A stretch of DNA of 64,000 nt from Knoxdaviesia capensis (Eukaryota > Ascomycota > Sordariomycetes > Microascales > Gondwanamycetaceae): positions 1-64,000 of the forward strand of contig LNGK01000012.1 of NCBI GenBank assembly GCA_001510575.1, written 5' to 3'. A program made the position numbers and the translations under genes. Below are positions 45,802 to 56,937 of this stretch, piece by piece (position 1 is the first letter of the stretch; each line of letters begins with the position of its first letter). The notes below the pieces were generated by a model, which saw only the letters and a program-made list of their open reading frames with translations, did not search any database and was not told where the DNA came from.

Positions 45802-47557
45802 ATGTCTTCCAATCGTGGCTTCACCCATCCCGGCTACGCCCGTGGCGGCGATGGCGGAAGGTAAGTTTGCTCAACCTATGTTGCCAACGTTAGCAGGTGA
45901 AACGGCCAGAGTTGTTTCACCGGAGAAGAGGATTAACTAACCTTTAAGATTTGGAACCACAGCTATGGCGCGACGATCAACGAGCGGAAGTAAGTGAAAA
46001 TATGTGCTCCGGGATTCTAGTGATTGAACATCCGGACGAAACCACATCTTCTACCATTACTATTGGAAACACTTTGCCGAAACAACCTCAAACTGACTTT
46101 TGAGTTTTCACCAGGTACCGTTGCCGCGTCGGACTTGAATACCTCCCACTTTCTGCATTCAGCAAGTCCCAGCAGCGGAAGCACAACAACAGCGGAATGA
46201 CCTGCCGTGAACACATGACTGACACTTCGGGCGAGCTCACTTGCGAGGGTCCCTGCCACGCCGTTCTTTCCCTCAGCGAGTTCAGCAAGTCGACACGAAC
46301 TCAGGGCATCATGGTAAGTCAACAACTGTGTCCACCACGTCACTGAAGAATTGCTGCTAACGTTGCCGTGTGGTGCTCTCGTGTCCTCGATTTAGTGGTG
46401 CAACCGTTGCATCAGCTGGAAGGAAAGCACTGGAGTCAACCAAATCCCGCTTCCGCCTCCGGAGCACGCTGTTGACATCGATGAGAGGGACGACTTCGTG
46501 GGTCTTCCCGATGTTGAGGAGCGGTACTTCAACCAGGAAGGCGAGGAAGATGTGAGTCAACACCCACGTTCGAAATGGCACCCCATGAAAAGATTTGAGA
46601 TGCTGACACCACCTGCCACACCACACAGGGTCTGCTGGCGCCGATGACACATCTTACTGAACAGGAACAGTCCCTTGCTAGCGGAATGGGCATTTCGCTT
46701 CCCGCAATCTCTTTGAATGGGCCTCTGATCGACCTTACTACTCCGGATGCGGCCACTGGAAACACTGGCTCTCAGACTGTTCCTGCCCATCGGACCGCGG
46801 AGAAGATGGGCAAATCGTCCGCGGACAAGGAGCGAGAGGCTCTCGCGAAGATTCCTCCTCATCTTCGTGCGAAGTGGGCTGCCATGCAGGCCTCCATGGC
46901 TGCTGATGCCGCCGCCACTGCGGCTGCTGTTGATTCTTCTGCCCCCAAAGTCTCCGACAAGAGCGAGCTCTTGGTGGATCTTTCTGGCCCGGCTCTGGCC
47001 CCCCTCCCTGCTTGGGAAACTCGTGCCACGCCTACCACCACCACCACCACGGGACGTGGCGACAGTGGCAAGACTGATCGTGGCAACAACAACAACAAGA
47101 CGCAGCGTGGAAGTGTGCCTCATGCACGCTCAGGTAGTGGTTCCGATGGTTTCCAGTTTCCGCGCCACACTCTTCGCAATGCGGCCCGGGGCGCCCGGGC
47201 CGCCAACAGAGACTCGAATGCCGGGCCCATACCCGCAGCAGCTTCTCGGAAGGACCGCTGGGCCAAACCGGTATGTCTATAAACATCTCCACTGTTACTC
47301 AATGCCCTCCAAAGATCACAAAACAGAGCGGGGGCCTTGAGGAAAAATGCAAAAAAGAAAAAAGGGGAACAAGCAACTAACCAGTGGCATTTTAGGAGCG
47401 CATTCCTGACGACGAATACCAGAAGCTTCAAGTGAATGAGTTCACCGGCTTCACCAGCAATGATAAGGCTGCGTCGGGGGCTTCTGCCCAAACCCCCAAG
47501 GCTTCTCACAAGGGAAGTGCCGTGAATGACCTCATGGACATGTTCAATCTCCTTTGA
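45802..47557 (+). CDS. Stc1-domain protein
   Basis: Stc1 in fission yeast links the RNAi complex to the CLRC histone H3K9 methyltransferase; the Stc1 domain is found in many filamentous fungal proteins whose roles are mostly untested. Exons are 45802-45860, 45963-45989, 46115-46313, 46396-46551, 46629-47270 and 47396-47557, 414 aa, all in phase with GTAAGT-, GTGAGT- or GTATGT-type donors. The domain covers about residues 29-105: YRCRVGLEYLPLSAFSKSQ, MTCREH, LTCEGPC...LSEFSKSTR and WCNRCISWKE. Zinc-binding candidates are C32, C59, H62, C72, C76, C97 and C100. The remaining 300 residues are low-complexity (Ala, Ser, Thr and Asn runs) with a short conserved-looking end, AVNDLMDMFNLL. A direct role in heterochromatin is inference. 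Confidence 0.88.
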
Positions 47558-48934
47558 GGTTAGACAATAACAATAGGAACTCCGAGATAGCAAGATAGAA
47601 TAGGAAGGCAATAAGAGGAGGTGACGGAAGTCTTTGTGTGCGTGTGTGCAGGGCGTGGATATGGGCGTGGTGGTGAAAGAGGGAAAAAAATAGAAAAAGA
47701 AAGGAAGAAGAATCGTTTGTGCTCTGTGGTGCTGCACGAAGTATTTATAGTCTCGATTTGTGTGGGTGGGAGGCCTTCTTTGTTTTTTTTTTCTTTTGCC
47801 CCTTTTTATTTATGCATCCTCACTATGATCACCACCGCACACAGACAACACTGCCCACCTTTTTCAACTTCTTCAGCATATGATCACGTGCTCTGTTCTT
47901 TTCTATTCCTGTTTACTGTTCCCATCCCAGATATTTGTATTCTCACTCACATAATCTGGGGATTTTACCTTTTTTCCCTGTGCCCTGATCACTTGTGGGA
48001 TGGATTGGTGGTGATGGTGGTGATAGTGGATGCAGAATTCCTGGAGAGGGACTCAGGGGCTCGCTCTTTTGAGGTGCACTAGTGGCATTAGATAGTTAGT
48101 TTCATTGGTGGTCTGGAGGACTATCTTATTCCCTATATCCTCTCCTGAAAGAATAAATGAAGTTTAAACTTAAGATCTCTCACCCCGTTCACTTTGGCTT
48201 TCTTTCTATCAAGCAGATCTGGTAGCTGGAACTGCATAAAAGTCCATGAGCAGGGAGCTCCACGGAGAAGAGGACTTTGCGTCTTTCTCCTGAACTCATA
48301 GCCACTTACCACTAGACCTGCCTGTATCAGGAGAACCAGATGAGGGAGAACACTCTTCAATGCCTATGCACATCTTCCTATTTTCACCCCAAATGGATAT
48401 AGAATGCAATACATGAAAATGATTTATCCAAATGCACTGACCAAGAGGAGCCACTTTGCCGCAGTACATATCACCACATAGACACATGTCCCGGCACTCA
48501 ACCCCCCCCCAAAAAAAAGAAGCACATGCAACGTAAGATGATTTCAACACCCAGGAAAAAAAAGAAGATGAACAAGAGGACCATGAAGTAGGAAATCAGC
48601 CTTTGGTATATAAACGTTGATGGGCTGGAGACCCCAGAAAATGAAACCCAACACCTCCCACCCATAAGACACAGACAAGACAGAAAAAAAAGGAGGATAT
48701 GTTAGATAGTAGTGGTACAGATAGAAAAAGAAAGGAGTCCGTGGTGGTTATGAGAAAAAGGGGAGGAGTCCAAAAGTATCAACAGAGGAACCCCTATGAA
48801 CCAGATCGCTGGCCCCTTGTCGACCTATGTATGTATGGACATAATCCCAAGAACTGGTATGGGGGATCCGGAAGACGAAAGAAAAAAGGAAAGAAAAAGC
48901 CAGAAAAAAAGGAACCCGGATGAGCCCGGATATC
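47558..48934. other. convergent intergenic region
   Basis: About 1.4 kb between the 3' end of the Stc1-domain gene and the in-frame extension behind the PDK gene. T-rich at 47780-47960, consistent with 3' untranslated sequence. No open frame with family resemblance. Confidence 0.5.
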
Positions 48935-49153
48935 TCACAGCTCGTCGTGAGAGAAATACGATGGCAGATCGGTTCTAAAATGGCCGCCCTGGTTCAGCTC
49001 GGCCTCGGCATCGCCAACCTGACGGCGCTCGGAGACTTCAAGCTCGGCAAGGCGTTTGCGGCCCATATACTGTAGTGGAAGAGTCGTCAATCCTTGGGCG
49101 CGGCGTGAAGCGGCAGATGTCGAGGTCACGCCGCCCCTCATGACTGCTAATCC
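48935..49153 (-). other. in-frame open extension after the PDK stop, ending in HDEL
   Basis: Directly behind the PDK stop codon TAG (49156-49154) the same frame stays open for 72 codons to a TGA at 48937-48935. It starts GLAV, then Met (ATG at 49141) and MRGGVTSTSAAS, continues with a charged stretch GRKRLAELEVSERR, and ends SYFSHDEL. HDEL is the fungal ER-retrieval signal. Base use is GC-rich at third positions, like the gene and unlike the AT-rich flank beyond it. It may be a readthrough extension, a separate 68-codon ORF, an exon of an unrecognised transcript, or chance. Confidence 0.35.
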
Positions 49154-51284
49154 CTATGGGAGAGGCTCCAGGGAGCTGGACAGACGGTTGAGGTGCATGT
49201 AGACGTCGGTGCCGTATCTGAAGAGGAGAAGATAGTGGTTAGAGTATACAAACACAAAATTGGGGACTGAGGGAGAGCTTACCCTTCCATGCTGATCAAC
49301 TTCAAATCACCACCAAAGTACCGCGCGTACAGCCGTGAAATGGGCAATCCATACCCAAAACCAGCCATGGGCGCCTTGAAGTCGCTCTTGTCAAAGTCGG
49401 GATCGAGGTTTGGCGTGCGGTCAACGGTGGTGTACATGTAGGTCCACACGAGAGGAATGGCGCTTCGGGGGATACCGCCACCCTCATCGGAAATCTTGAT
49501 GGTAATATCCTCCTTGCCCTCGGCCACAATGACCTTGGTGACAGGGAATTCCTCCTTGTCCTGGCCATGAGTTTCGACAACGGCGCGCAGCGAGTTCTTG
49601 AGGGTCTCGAAGAGCATGTGCGACAGATGGCCCGGGACATACATGAAGTTGATGTTGGGGCTGCACACGAGCTGGATCTTGGGGGCTTCAAACAGGCCAT
49701 AGTGATCTTCACACACAAACCGGGCGTTGTCGATGGCTTCCTGGGCAAGTTCGCGCACGTTCGTCTTGGTACAGATGATGCCGACGTATGACGGATCGCG
49801 GTAGTGACTCTGGTCGGTCAGGGCGATGTGTTGGCCGATTAGCATGCGGATACCGATACGCGACATGTAGAAGCGGTCGAGGAACGACTGGATGTTGTTA
49901 TCGATCTGCATGCGTTGACGTTTGCGCTTGTATTCGAGGACACCTTGGGCCATGGTGGTAACGACGGAGTCGTGGCGGCGCTTGATGTGGTTCAGGGTTT
50001 CGGAGAATTTCTTATTGTAGAGGTGGAGTTCGGCGGGCCATGAGCCGTTGTCCTCCACCATGGCAAAGTATCTCCGTGCGGAGACGGGCTTTCGGCTGCC
50101 ATTACGTTGGCCATTGGTGTAGGAGCTGGAGTACGAGCTGTAGTCGTTGTAATCGGTATCGTCGAGACTAGGGTTGCGGGTAGCTTCGGACAACATGCGA
50201 GGGGAGCCTTTTCCGGGCTGTTTTCCCGGCTTCATCAAGCGCTCTCTGGTATCCTGATCCAGAGACGGTCTCGCAAGGGTTGTGATCTCCTGTACATGCA
50301 CACAGAGGGAGTGGGTATGTTAGTTTCACATGGCTAAGGGTATCGGTCGAAACGGCGGGGGATCCTTTGGAGATGGCGGTAGTGACAAGAGGTTGGCGTC
50401 TTGGACGGTCATAAAATTGTGGGGTGGTGCGGCGTCAAAAAAGAAGGTTTTTGTAGTTGTTGTTTGGAGGAGAGGGGATCCATATAACATCGGCTCATAC
50501 GAGGAGTTGACCCATGGGGACTTAGAGATCAGTGGAGCTTTGTGTGAAGATTTGGAGGGGGCCGAGAGAGGGTGAAATTTGGGGGAAAAAAGGACGATGT
50601 CGGAATCCGGGATCATGGCGTTTGGGGTGCTAGCACGCGACCTCGGCTAAGTCACCAACCAAGGCAGGAAAAGAAGTCACCGGCGAGGAGAACGAGCACA
50701 ATAACATACCTCAAACGACTGCGCATACCAGTCCTGCACCTTTTTTACCGACGGCATGTCATTGAGGCCATCTGGCAAGCTGTCGAGTTCTTGCACTCTG
50801 TGGGCAAGACGAATTGGCAATTCTTCAGCCAGGAACTGAGAAGCACGAAATAGGGTTCCTGCAAAAAGTGGATTCCGAAGAGACAGACAGAAAGGGATTG
50901 GTTAGGAAACGGAACCACATGGGGTATTTTGGGCCAGTCACAGGCATTGGTGTTGACGCTTTTTGGAGAGCTGCATAACAACACATGTAGGTGATGGGAT
51001 TGACCATGGCCCCCAAAAGAGAGTCATTTTCTGGTTTCTGCCAGGGTATAGCGCCAACCTGGAGATATGGAGAGGAGATGGAGTGGAAGAGAGAGAGAGA
51101 GAGAGAGCCGCCACAGCAGCCACAGGAGGGGGGATCACCAAGGAGAAAAACGGGATATTGCGAACATACCAACAGAGGGCTTTTCTCCAAACTGCACCAT
51201 TTGCCGCAAACTGACACCTGTCGCCGGAAAGCTGGCATAATGTCTGATGGTATCCATCAGCCGATCTGTAGCCTTCCACGACAT
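49154..51284 (-). CDS. mitochondrial pyruvate dehydrogenase kinase (PDK/BCKDK family)
   Basis: Phosphorylates and inactivates the E1 subunit of the pyruvate dehydrogenase complex in the mitochondrial matrix; the branched-chain kinase is the close alternative. Exons (minus strand) are 51284-51170, 50858-50710, 50289-49283 and 49217-49154, 444 aa, all phases closing. The N-terminus IRHYASFPATGVSLRQMVQFG and GTLFRASQFLAEELPIRLAHR are PDK signatures. The GHKL ATPase motifs follow: HMLFETLKNSLRAVVE (N box), DEGGGIPRS (G1) and GFGYGLPISRLYARYFGGDL (G2). A disordered Ser/Tyr/Asn insertion of about 55 residues lies at roughly residues 105-165, longer than in animal PDKs. Introns 1 and 2 are 311 and 420 bases; intron 1 holds a GA microsatellite. 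The start lacks a classic cleavable presequence, as in other fungal PDKs. Confidence 0.9.
51087..51107 (+). repeat. (GA)n microsatellite in PDK intron 1
   Basis: About ten GA units within the 311-base first intron; CT on the transcribed sense strand, upstream of the acceptor at 50859. Confidence 0.9.
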
Positions 51285-51340
51285 GATGGCGGTAGAAATG
51301 TGCTACCTGAAGGTAGCCAATGGGGGGAGGGAGAGGGAGA

Positions 51341-51382
51341 AATGGCGAGAGGTGGCGAGAGGTGGCGAGAGGTGGCGAGAGG
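51341..51382 (+). repeat. tandem GGTGGCGAGA repeat
   Basis: Four copies of a 10-base unit (the first starting AA instead of GG), about 60 bases upstream of the PDK start codon on the opposite strand, so inside its leader or core promoter. Confidence 0.9.
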
Positions 51383-52796
51383 ATCAAGCAGTTGTGGCTG
51401 GAGAAGAGAGAGAATCGGCGAGAAGTTGAAGATGGTAGAAGAGGAAGAGAAGGTGGAAAGAAAAGAAAAGAAGAAGATTGAAAAAGCCAAAGAAGAGTCA
51501 GAGAAGGCAAAAGGATAGAAACTAAGCTAGGGTTAAAACAGGAGCTGAGGGTGATTATCAAATCAAGATATATCTCAGATCGGATTTTTGTAGGGCCGGG
51601 CCAAGAGAAAGTCGAAGAGGAAGGGACGAGGGAGAAAGAGAAGGAGCCGGAGGAATCGGATAGAGATTGATATAACTCGATGCTTAGCAAAGGGCAATTG
51701 GCCATTGACTAATGAGGATTGAGGGATAAGGAAGAAGAAAGATGATAGACGGAAGCATGAGAAGAGGAGAGAGAACACGAGTATGAAAAAGGAAGAAATC
51801 AAGAGATGTATGAGTCAAGTAGGTAGGTATTCAATGGATGTTGTAGGGAAACACCACTGGAAGCTGAAGATAGAAGAACACTGAGAGTAAATAAAAAGGT
51901 GACTCAAAACCCCGCGGTTTTTGGTCCAGGTGTTGCGGTTTTAGCTTGCCGAGGTAGCGTGTGAGCAGCAATGGGGCCTGGGGGAAGAATGGTGGTCACA
52001 GTGGGAAGAATTTAGCTCAGAAGCGCGTGCTTTCTTTGCGGGAGAGGAGAGCAGAGAGGGTTTTAGGTCTGGGGGAGGGGAAGGGGGAGACAGCTCGGAG
52101 ATGCGGAGAGACGACGGCCGAGAGACACACGCAGACTCCAGAGCGACAGAAAAGGGAGACACCGGCCAACGGAGACAGCGAATATGGGACGGGACGGAGA
52201 AGAAGAGATACGGGAAGAACGAAGGATAGCTTGTTCGATTGACAGGGCTCGGCACTGGAAGAGAAGCCGTTTGATTGTGAGAAGACGAAGGGAAGGGTGA
52301 AGGGAACATAAAGAGGAGAAGGCAGAAACGGAGGACGCGAGACGAGAGAAAGGCGAGAAGGGTATAGCGGCTATAGCGGTTGAGTGATAGTGGTTGACGG
52401 TGGACTGATGGCTAGCTTAGCTGCGCTGCATAGCTGGTATCTGCACTGCGACCACATTCTGCTACAGGAGGTTGACAGCTACGAGCTGCAGCTACGGGAC
52501 AAGTGCTGCGACTGTGATGGCTTCTGGCTTCCGCGTAGTCGTCATTCCCGCGACATCTTCCTCGTTTCGCAGATGCACGGAAGCAGAAGGGAGACGGAGA
52601 GTGTGTTCTGGAGTCTGAATCCACGTCACCTGACACACTGCTCATTTGACTCACACAATCCATTCCATCTCTCTTCTTTCCTCCCTTCGTCATCGGCCGA
52701 AACATTGGAACACACTCTCGCTTTTTTGCACATGCTTTTTTCTTGCTCCCATAATGTGTCAAAAGTCAAGACAAGAAACATCGCTAATTCGCGCAC

Positions 52797-52995
52797 CTGA
52801 TTGGCTAGTTTAAGGGGTACTTCGTGTCTCCCGCACATTCTATGCAAAATCCCAAGTACCTGCCTATCATGTGACGACACACCACCCACCCCGGTTTGCT
52901 TGCGGAAGTACCGAATAGCTGTGCACGTGCGCCACGCGGTACTTGGTTTGGCTGGTCCTCCCCGCTTTTTGGACTGGTGCCCCCGTTTTGGAGGG
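52797..52995. promoter_or_regulatory. pair of CCAATCA boxes
   Basis: TGATTGG near 52798-52804 (reverse of CCAATCA) and CCAATCA near 52987-52993. These match the consensus of the heterotrimeric CCAAT-binding complex (AnCF/Hap). Occupancy is not shown. Confidence 0.3.
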
Positions 52996-54289
52996 GAGAG
53001 CTTGGGCCAATCAGCTGCAGATATCAAACAAATAAAGTGGCAGATTTTCTCTCCAGCCACCGAGACCGCCTTTTTATATGCGTTGGTGTCTGTCTGCTTT
53101 TTTTTGCTCTCTGCCATTCGCCTTATCGTGAGAGCACAGCCAAGCTTACTGTATGCACGTTTGCTGCATCTGCATCTCTGATAATCGGCTGCAAAAATGT
53201 AAATGGCGGGTACCCAGAAATCCTGCGTCGAGGATGAAGTGTATGTAATACGTCGGAAAGAGCTGCATGTCCATCGTTCCTTCCGTTGTAGTGTCGGCTG
53301 AATAATAATAATGCATGTAAAAAATTGCGTTGGGCTCTTGCTCTTTCTTTCCTCTTTGCATGTTGAGTGCAGCTTCTTTTTTTCCCTTTTTTTTTTCTTT
53401 TTTCTGGCCACCAACCACATTGGGCCGCAAGATCTTTCACAACTCTTTCTCTATATTCTCGCGATAGTTACACTTTATCCCATTTATATATTTTTATGCT
53501 GCAGCTGTATCCTGCAGCTCGTTGCTTTCTCTCCAGTTACAGGTGCTGAACACTCCCGGAATCTCTACAAAAGGTACTTCCTTGCTTCTTCCTGCATCGT
53601 GCTTGTTTTCATGTCACCGCCTCGGTGGCTTCACTGAAATTGAAAAGTCTCGGTCTCTCCCTCGTTTAGTGTTGCACTTCATCTTATCTCACTTCTGGAT
53701 GTCTGAGAGTATGGAAAAGAGAAAGATGTCACACATATAGTGTCTGCTATATACCTGTCAAGGATTCTTTTGTTTCCTGCAAGCCAAATCCCACTTTGCT
53801 CTCTTTTTTCATCATCCACAGCTTTGCCTCTCTGGTCCTATCACAATTTTGACTGGGGTGATACTTTCCCACATCCAACATACCTCAACCAAGAAAATCT
53901 AACGAATAAACGCGGTCCGGCTGTCCTTTCTAGTGTTATTAGTTGCTCTCCACAAACTGCCCACTTTTCGCTCTACCTTGCCTTTTCCGATTTGCCTTTC
54001 CCGCTCCTCCGGCCGTCATAGTTCGCTCTTCAGAGGAGCTTCACCGCTCGATCGCGAGACGCCGTTTGCTGAGCCTCCCGACGAATCCCGAAGCCTCGTT
54101 CGATCGGCTGCTTGGGGGCTCCGCGCTAAGTCAATCCACCGTCTGGTTCTGACTGGGACTTCGACTCCATGACAAGACATACCGGAACCCTCAGCTAAAC
54201 CAAACTCTTCCCACCCGCCCAGCCCAGTGAGGCCACGTCCTCAGGCCGGACCGCCCGCTCCGATTTTCCCGTCCCGGCCCGATTCGCTC

Positions 54290-55882
54290 ATGACAGACCT
54301 GCACGCCTCCACACCGCCCGTTGGCCTTGGCCTTGGCCTGCACGGAGTCTCCTCCATTCCGTCCCCTCCCCCGAGTCTGTCCGGTATGGACTCGGCCCCC
54401 CGGTCCGCTGTTACCACCCCTCCCCCGATCCGCTCGTCACAGGCCCCGCTGGCCACGCCGCCGTCCATGTCCTCGTCCGCCGGAATTTACCATATTGGTA
54501 TCAACCCGTTGATGAGCCCGCTGCGGAAACACATGCCGGTCGTTGGTTTGGCTGCCGCTGCCACCTCTGTCTCATCACCTCCCCAAACATCGTCTCCCGC
54601 CTCTTCCTTCTATGCCCACCGCCGCGACCTGATGCACCGCCACGATATGCCCACTATCAGCTCTGACAAGACATCTGAAGATGGCCGGGTACAAGATAGC
54701 AAAGACGTGCTGCTGCAAAGACTTGCCGACCTAGCCGAGCGGATAGCTGCGGCAGATGCCCTTAGTGACGGTGCCGCCGTCATGGCTCTCCACCACCGTG
54801 TCGATGAGATGGAGAACGTCCTGTCTGAGACCCGCATGCGCATGCGCTCGTCGCCGGTCCGGAGCACTGCAAGCTCTCCCGCCTCGTCTACTGATCGCAG
54901 TACTACCAGTACCGCCGTGAGCTCGAGTTCGGCCAACATCGGCCCCTCAACCCCCGTCCGCTCCCACCCTGCCCCCCACTCGGCCGACTTCACTCCGGCC
55001 AACCGCGCCCCTTCATCGTCGGCTACCTACGCGACCCCCAGCGACGCTGCCTCGCCATGGCCGTTTGCGGCCCAGCTGTCGAACATGTCGTCGATCCTCC
55101 GGGAATCGTCGAACCTGAGCAGCATGGCTGAGCCTGAAGCTGAGGTCGAGAGCGGCATGTCGATGGACCAGGCCCGGCGCGTTGTCGCCGAGACCGAGAA
55201 GTTGAACCGCTCTCTTGTGGCGCTCGTGACTAATATTCGCGCGCGCCAAGAAGAGTCTGATGTGAGTATATCCGTCTAATGGAGTCCTTTTTTTACTTTT
55301 TTACTTTTTATTTTAAGTTTAATCTTATTTAATTTTCTATTGCCTGAAAAGCTAACTCCAATATTCTCCTAGCACATCCATTCGCTGCTTATTGAACGAG
55401 CCGAGAGAGCTGCTCAGCGCATTCTGTTCCTGCAGGGCCGGGTCAGCCATTTGTAAGTGTTTCCTATCATCTTCTCACATATCAATATTGTCCTGAAGCA
55501 TCTTTCACTAACATGACACCCACACTACAGAGAGGACGAGCTCCAAGAGAACGATAGCGAACTAGCGTTCCTGCGGCTCAGTCTCAAGGCCATCGAGGTG
55601 CAGGTACCGCAAGACATGGACGCGGAGCTGCGCCAGAGCATCAGCAATTGGAAGTCTGACTGGGCCAGTCTGAAGCTGAGACGGCAGAACTCGATCGAGA
55701 CTGTTACTGGTGCCGGTGCCGTCCTGGTGTCGGCCTCCGGTGGTGGTGGTGCTGGTACTAACGGCGCGAACCTGACGTTGTTGACCACTGGCCCCACTTC
55801 GGCTTCTCCGTCGACGCCGCGCCGAGTTCCGGTATTACGGAAGATCACGACGCCGCCGATGCCGCCCCACGAGATGCCATGA
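54290..55882 (+). CDS. fungal coiled-coil protein of unknown function
   Basis: Not assigned to a known family. Exons are 54290-55261, 55373-55452 and 55531-55882, 467 aa, with donors GTGAGT and GTAAGT and acceptors CTAG and ACAG; all phases close. The first half is Ser/Pro-rich. A helical segment near residues 140-185 (LLQRLADLAERIAAADALSD) and a longer coiled coil spanning the three exons (QARRVVAETEKLNRSLVALV, then LLIERAERAAQRILFLQGRV, then EDELQENDSELAFLRLSLKA) suggest an oligomer or scaffold. The C-terminus is again Gly/Ser/Thr/Pro-rich with RRVPVLRKI. The start is the first in-frame ATG; the frame stays open 63 bases upstream, so an earlier spliced start is possible. Confidence 0.75.
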
Positions 55883-56937
55883 ATCGCCCCGGCGACCTTT
55901 CCTCACTCCATCTCTCTCCCTAACCATCCCCAACCTCTGTTGCCTTGAACTTCAACTTGTTTTTTGGCTCACCCTGCTTGAATGACCAGATTTATGAAAT
56001 CCACACGTCAACCCTGTTACGACTAGCTTACCCACTGTTTTCTTTCCATCGCTTTGCATTTTCATTTCTTCTTCAAGTTTGCATTATCATGAGAATAACG
56101 ACGTACTCTTTCTTTCCTTTCCCACTCCGCCCAAACCCGTTGCGGTTCCTTTCTTTCCTCTTCCTTCCGTTTCCATCACGTTTTATGCGCATTATGCGAA
56201 GACTGAAAGTGAAAGCATTGATTAATTTGAAATTTTCACGTGTTCTACTCCCCTGTTTGCCTTCTCTGTCTAGTTGGACAGAAGATTCTAGCTCCCGTGC
56301 ACAGCAAGTCAGTTCATGTTCCTTGACACGACGTATTATGACGCCTACGATAACCAGCATCTCTCTGCCACTCTCTGTGTGTGTACTCCTTCTCTCTTCA
56401 TGCCGTTCTGATTCTCTTTAATACCTTTTGATTACCTCGAGTTCCATCCCCCTTTTTGAAACTCTCTCTGTACCTGCATTCATCTGGTGTTTTTCTCATT
56501 TCTTTTCAGTGCTTGGTGATTTCTTTTTGTTCTGTTTATGTGATACATGTTTTGTTTGCTGTTCTTTTTTTTAGCGAGTTGCTCTTTTCTGTGATTGAGA
56601 CTGGATTCTCTTTTTGGATTTCTCCCCTTCGAGTTACATATCTTTTTAGTTTTGGATTGGGCGTTTGTAGCAAGCGCGGTTTGCTTCTTCTTTTTGGATT
56701 ATGTGTTTGGGTGTTTGCAGATGCCCCTTTTATGAGACAGAGTAATGAACAACAGGCCTGCCTGACGATGGTTTCAATGACGAAAGCAACTTATATTGAT
56801 GAAGAGTAGATACACCCTTACACTTTCGCAATGGAGATGCAAACACTCCACTACAAGACCCAAAAAGAGAAAGTCAGAAAAACCTGGGTATCCCACACCT
56901 CCCACCGTCTGTGACCATATACACACGACGGGAGCGC
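55883..56937. other. convergent 3' intergenic region
   Basis: About 1 kb of T-rich DNA between two converging genes, presumably both 3' untranslated regions. No supported gene. Confidence 0.55.

Larger units (their letters stand above)
51285..54289. other. divergent promoter region between PDK and coiled-coil gene
   Basis: Three kb shared upstream of two divergent genes. On the PDK sense strand 51400-52380 is pyrimidine-rich, probably leader and promoter. Two CCAATCA sites in opposite orientation lie near 52797 and 52989; CCAATCA is the preferred site of the fungal CCAAT-binding complex. Open frames at 52384-52800 and 52626-53420 lack any recognisable domain. Confidence 0.5.

Noticed and set aside
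52626..53420. 264-codon minus-strand open frame
   Set aside because: Lys-rich low-complexity start and no recognisable domain; it lies in a divergent promoter region.
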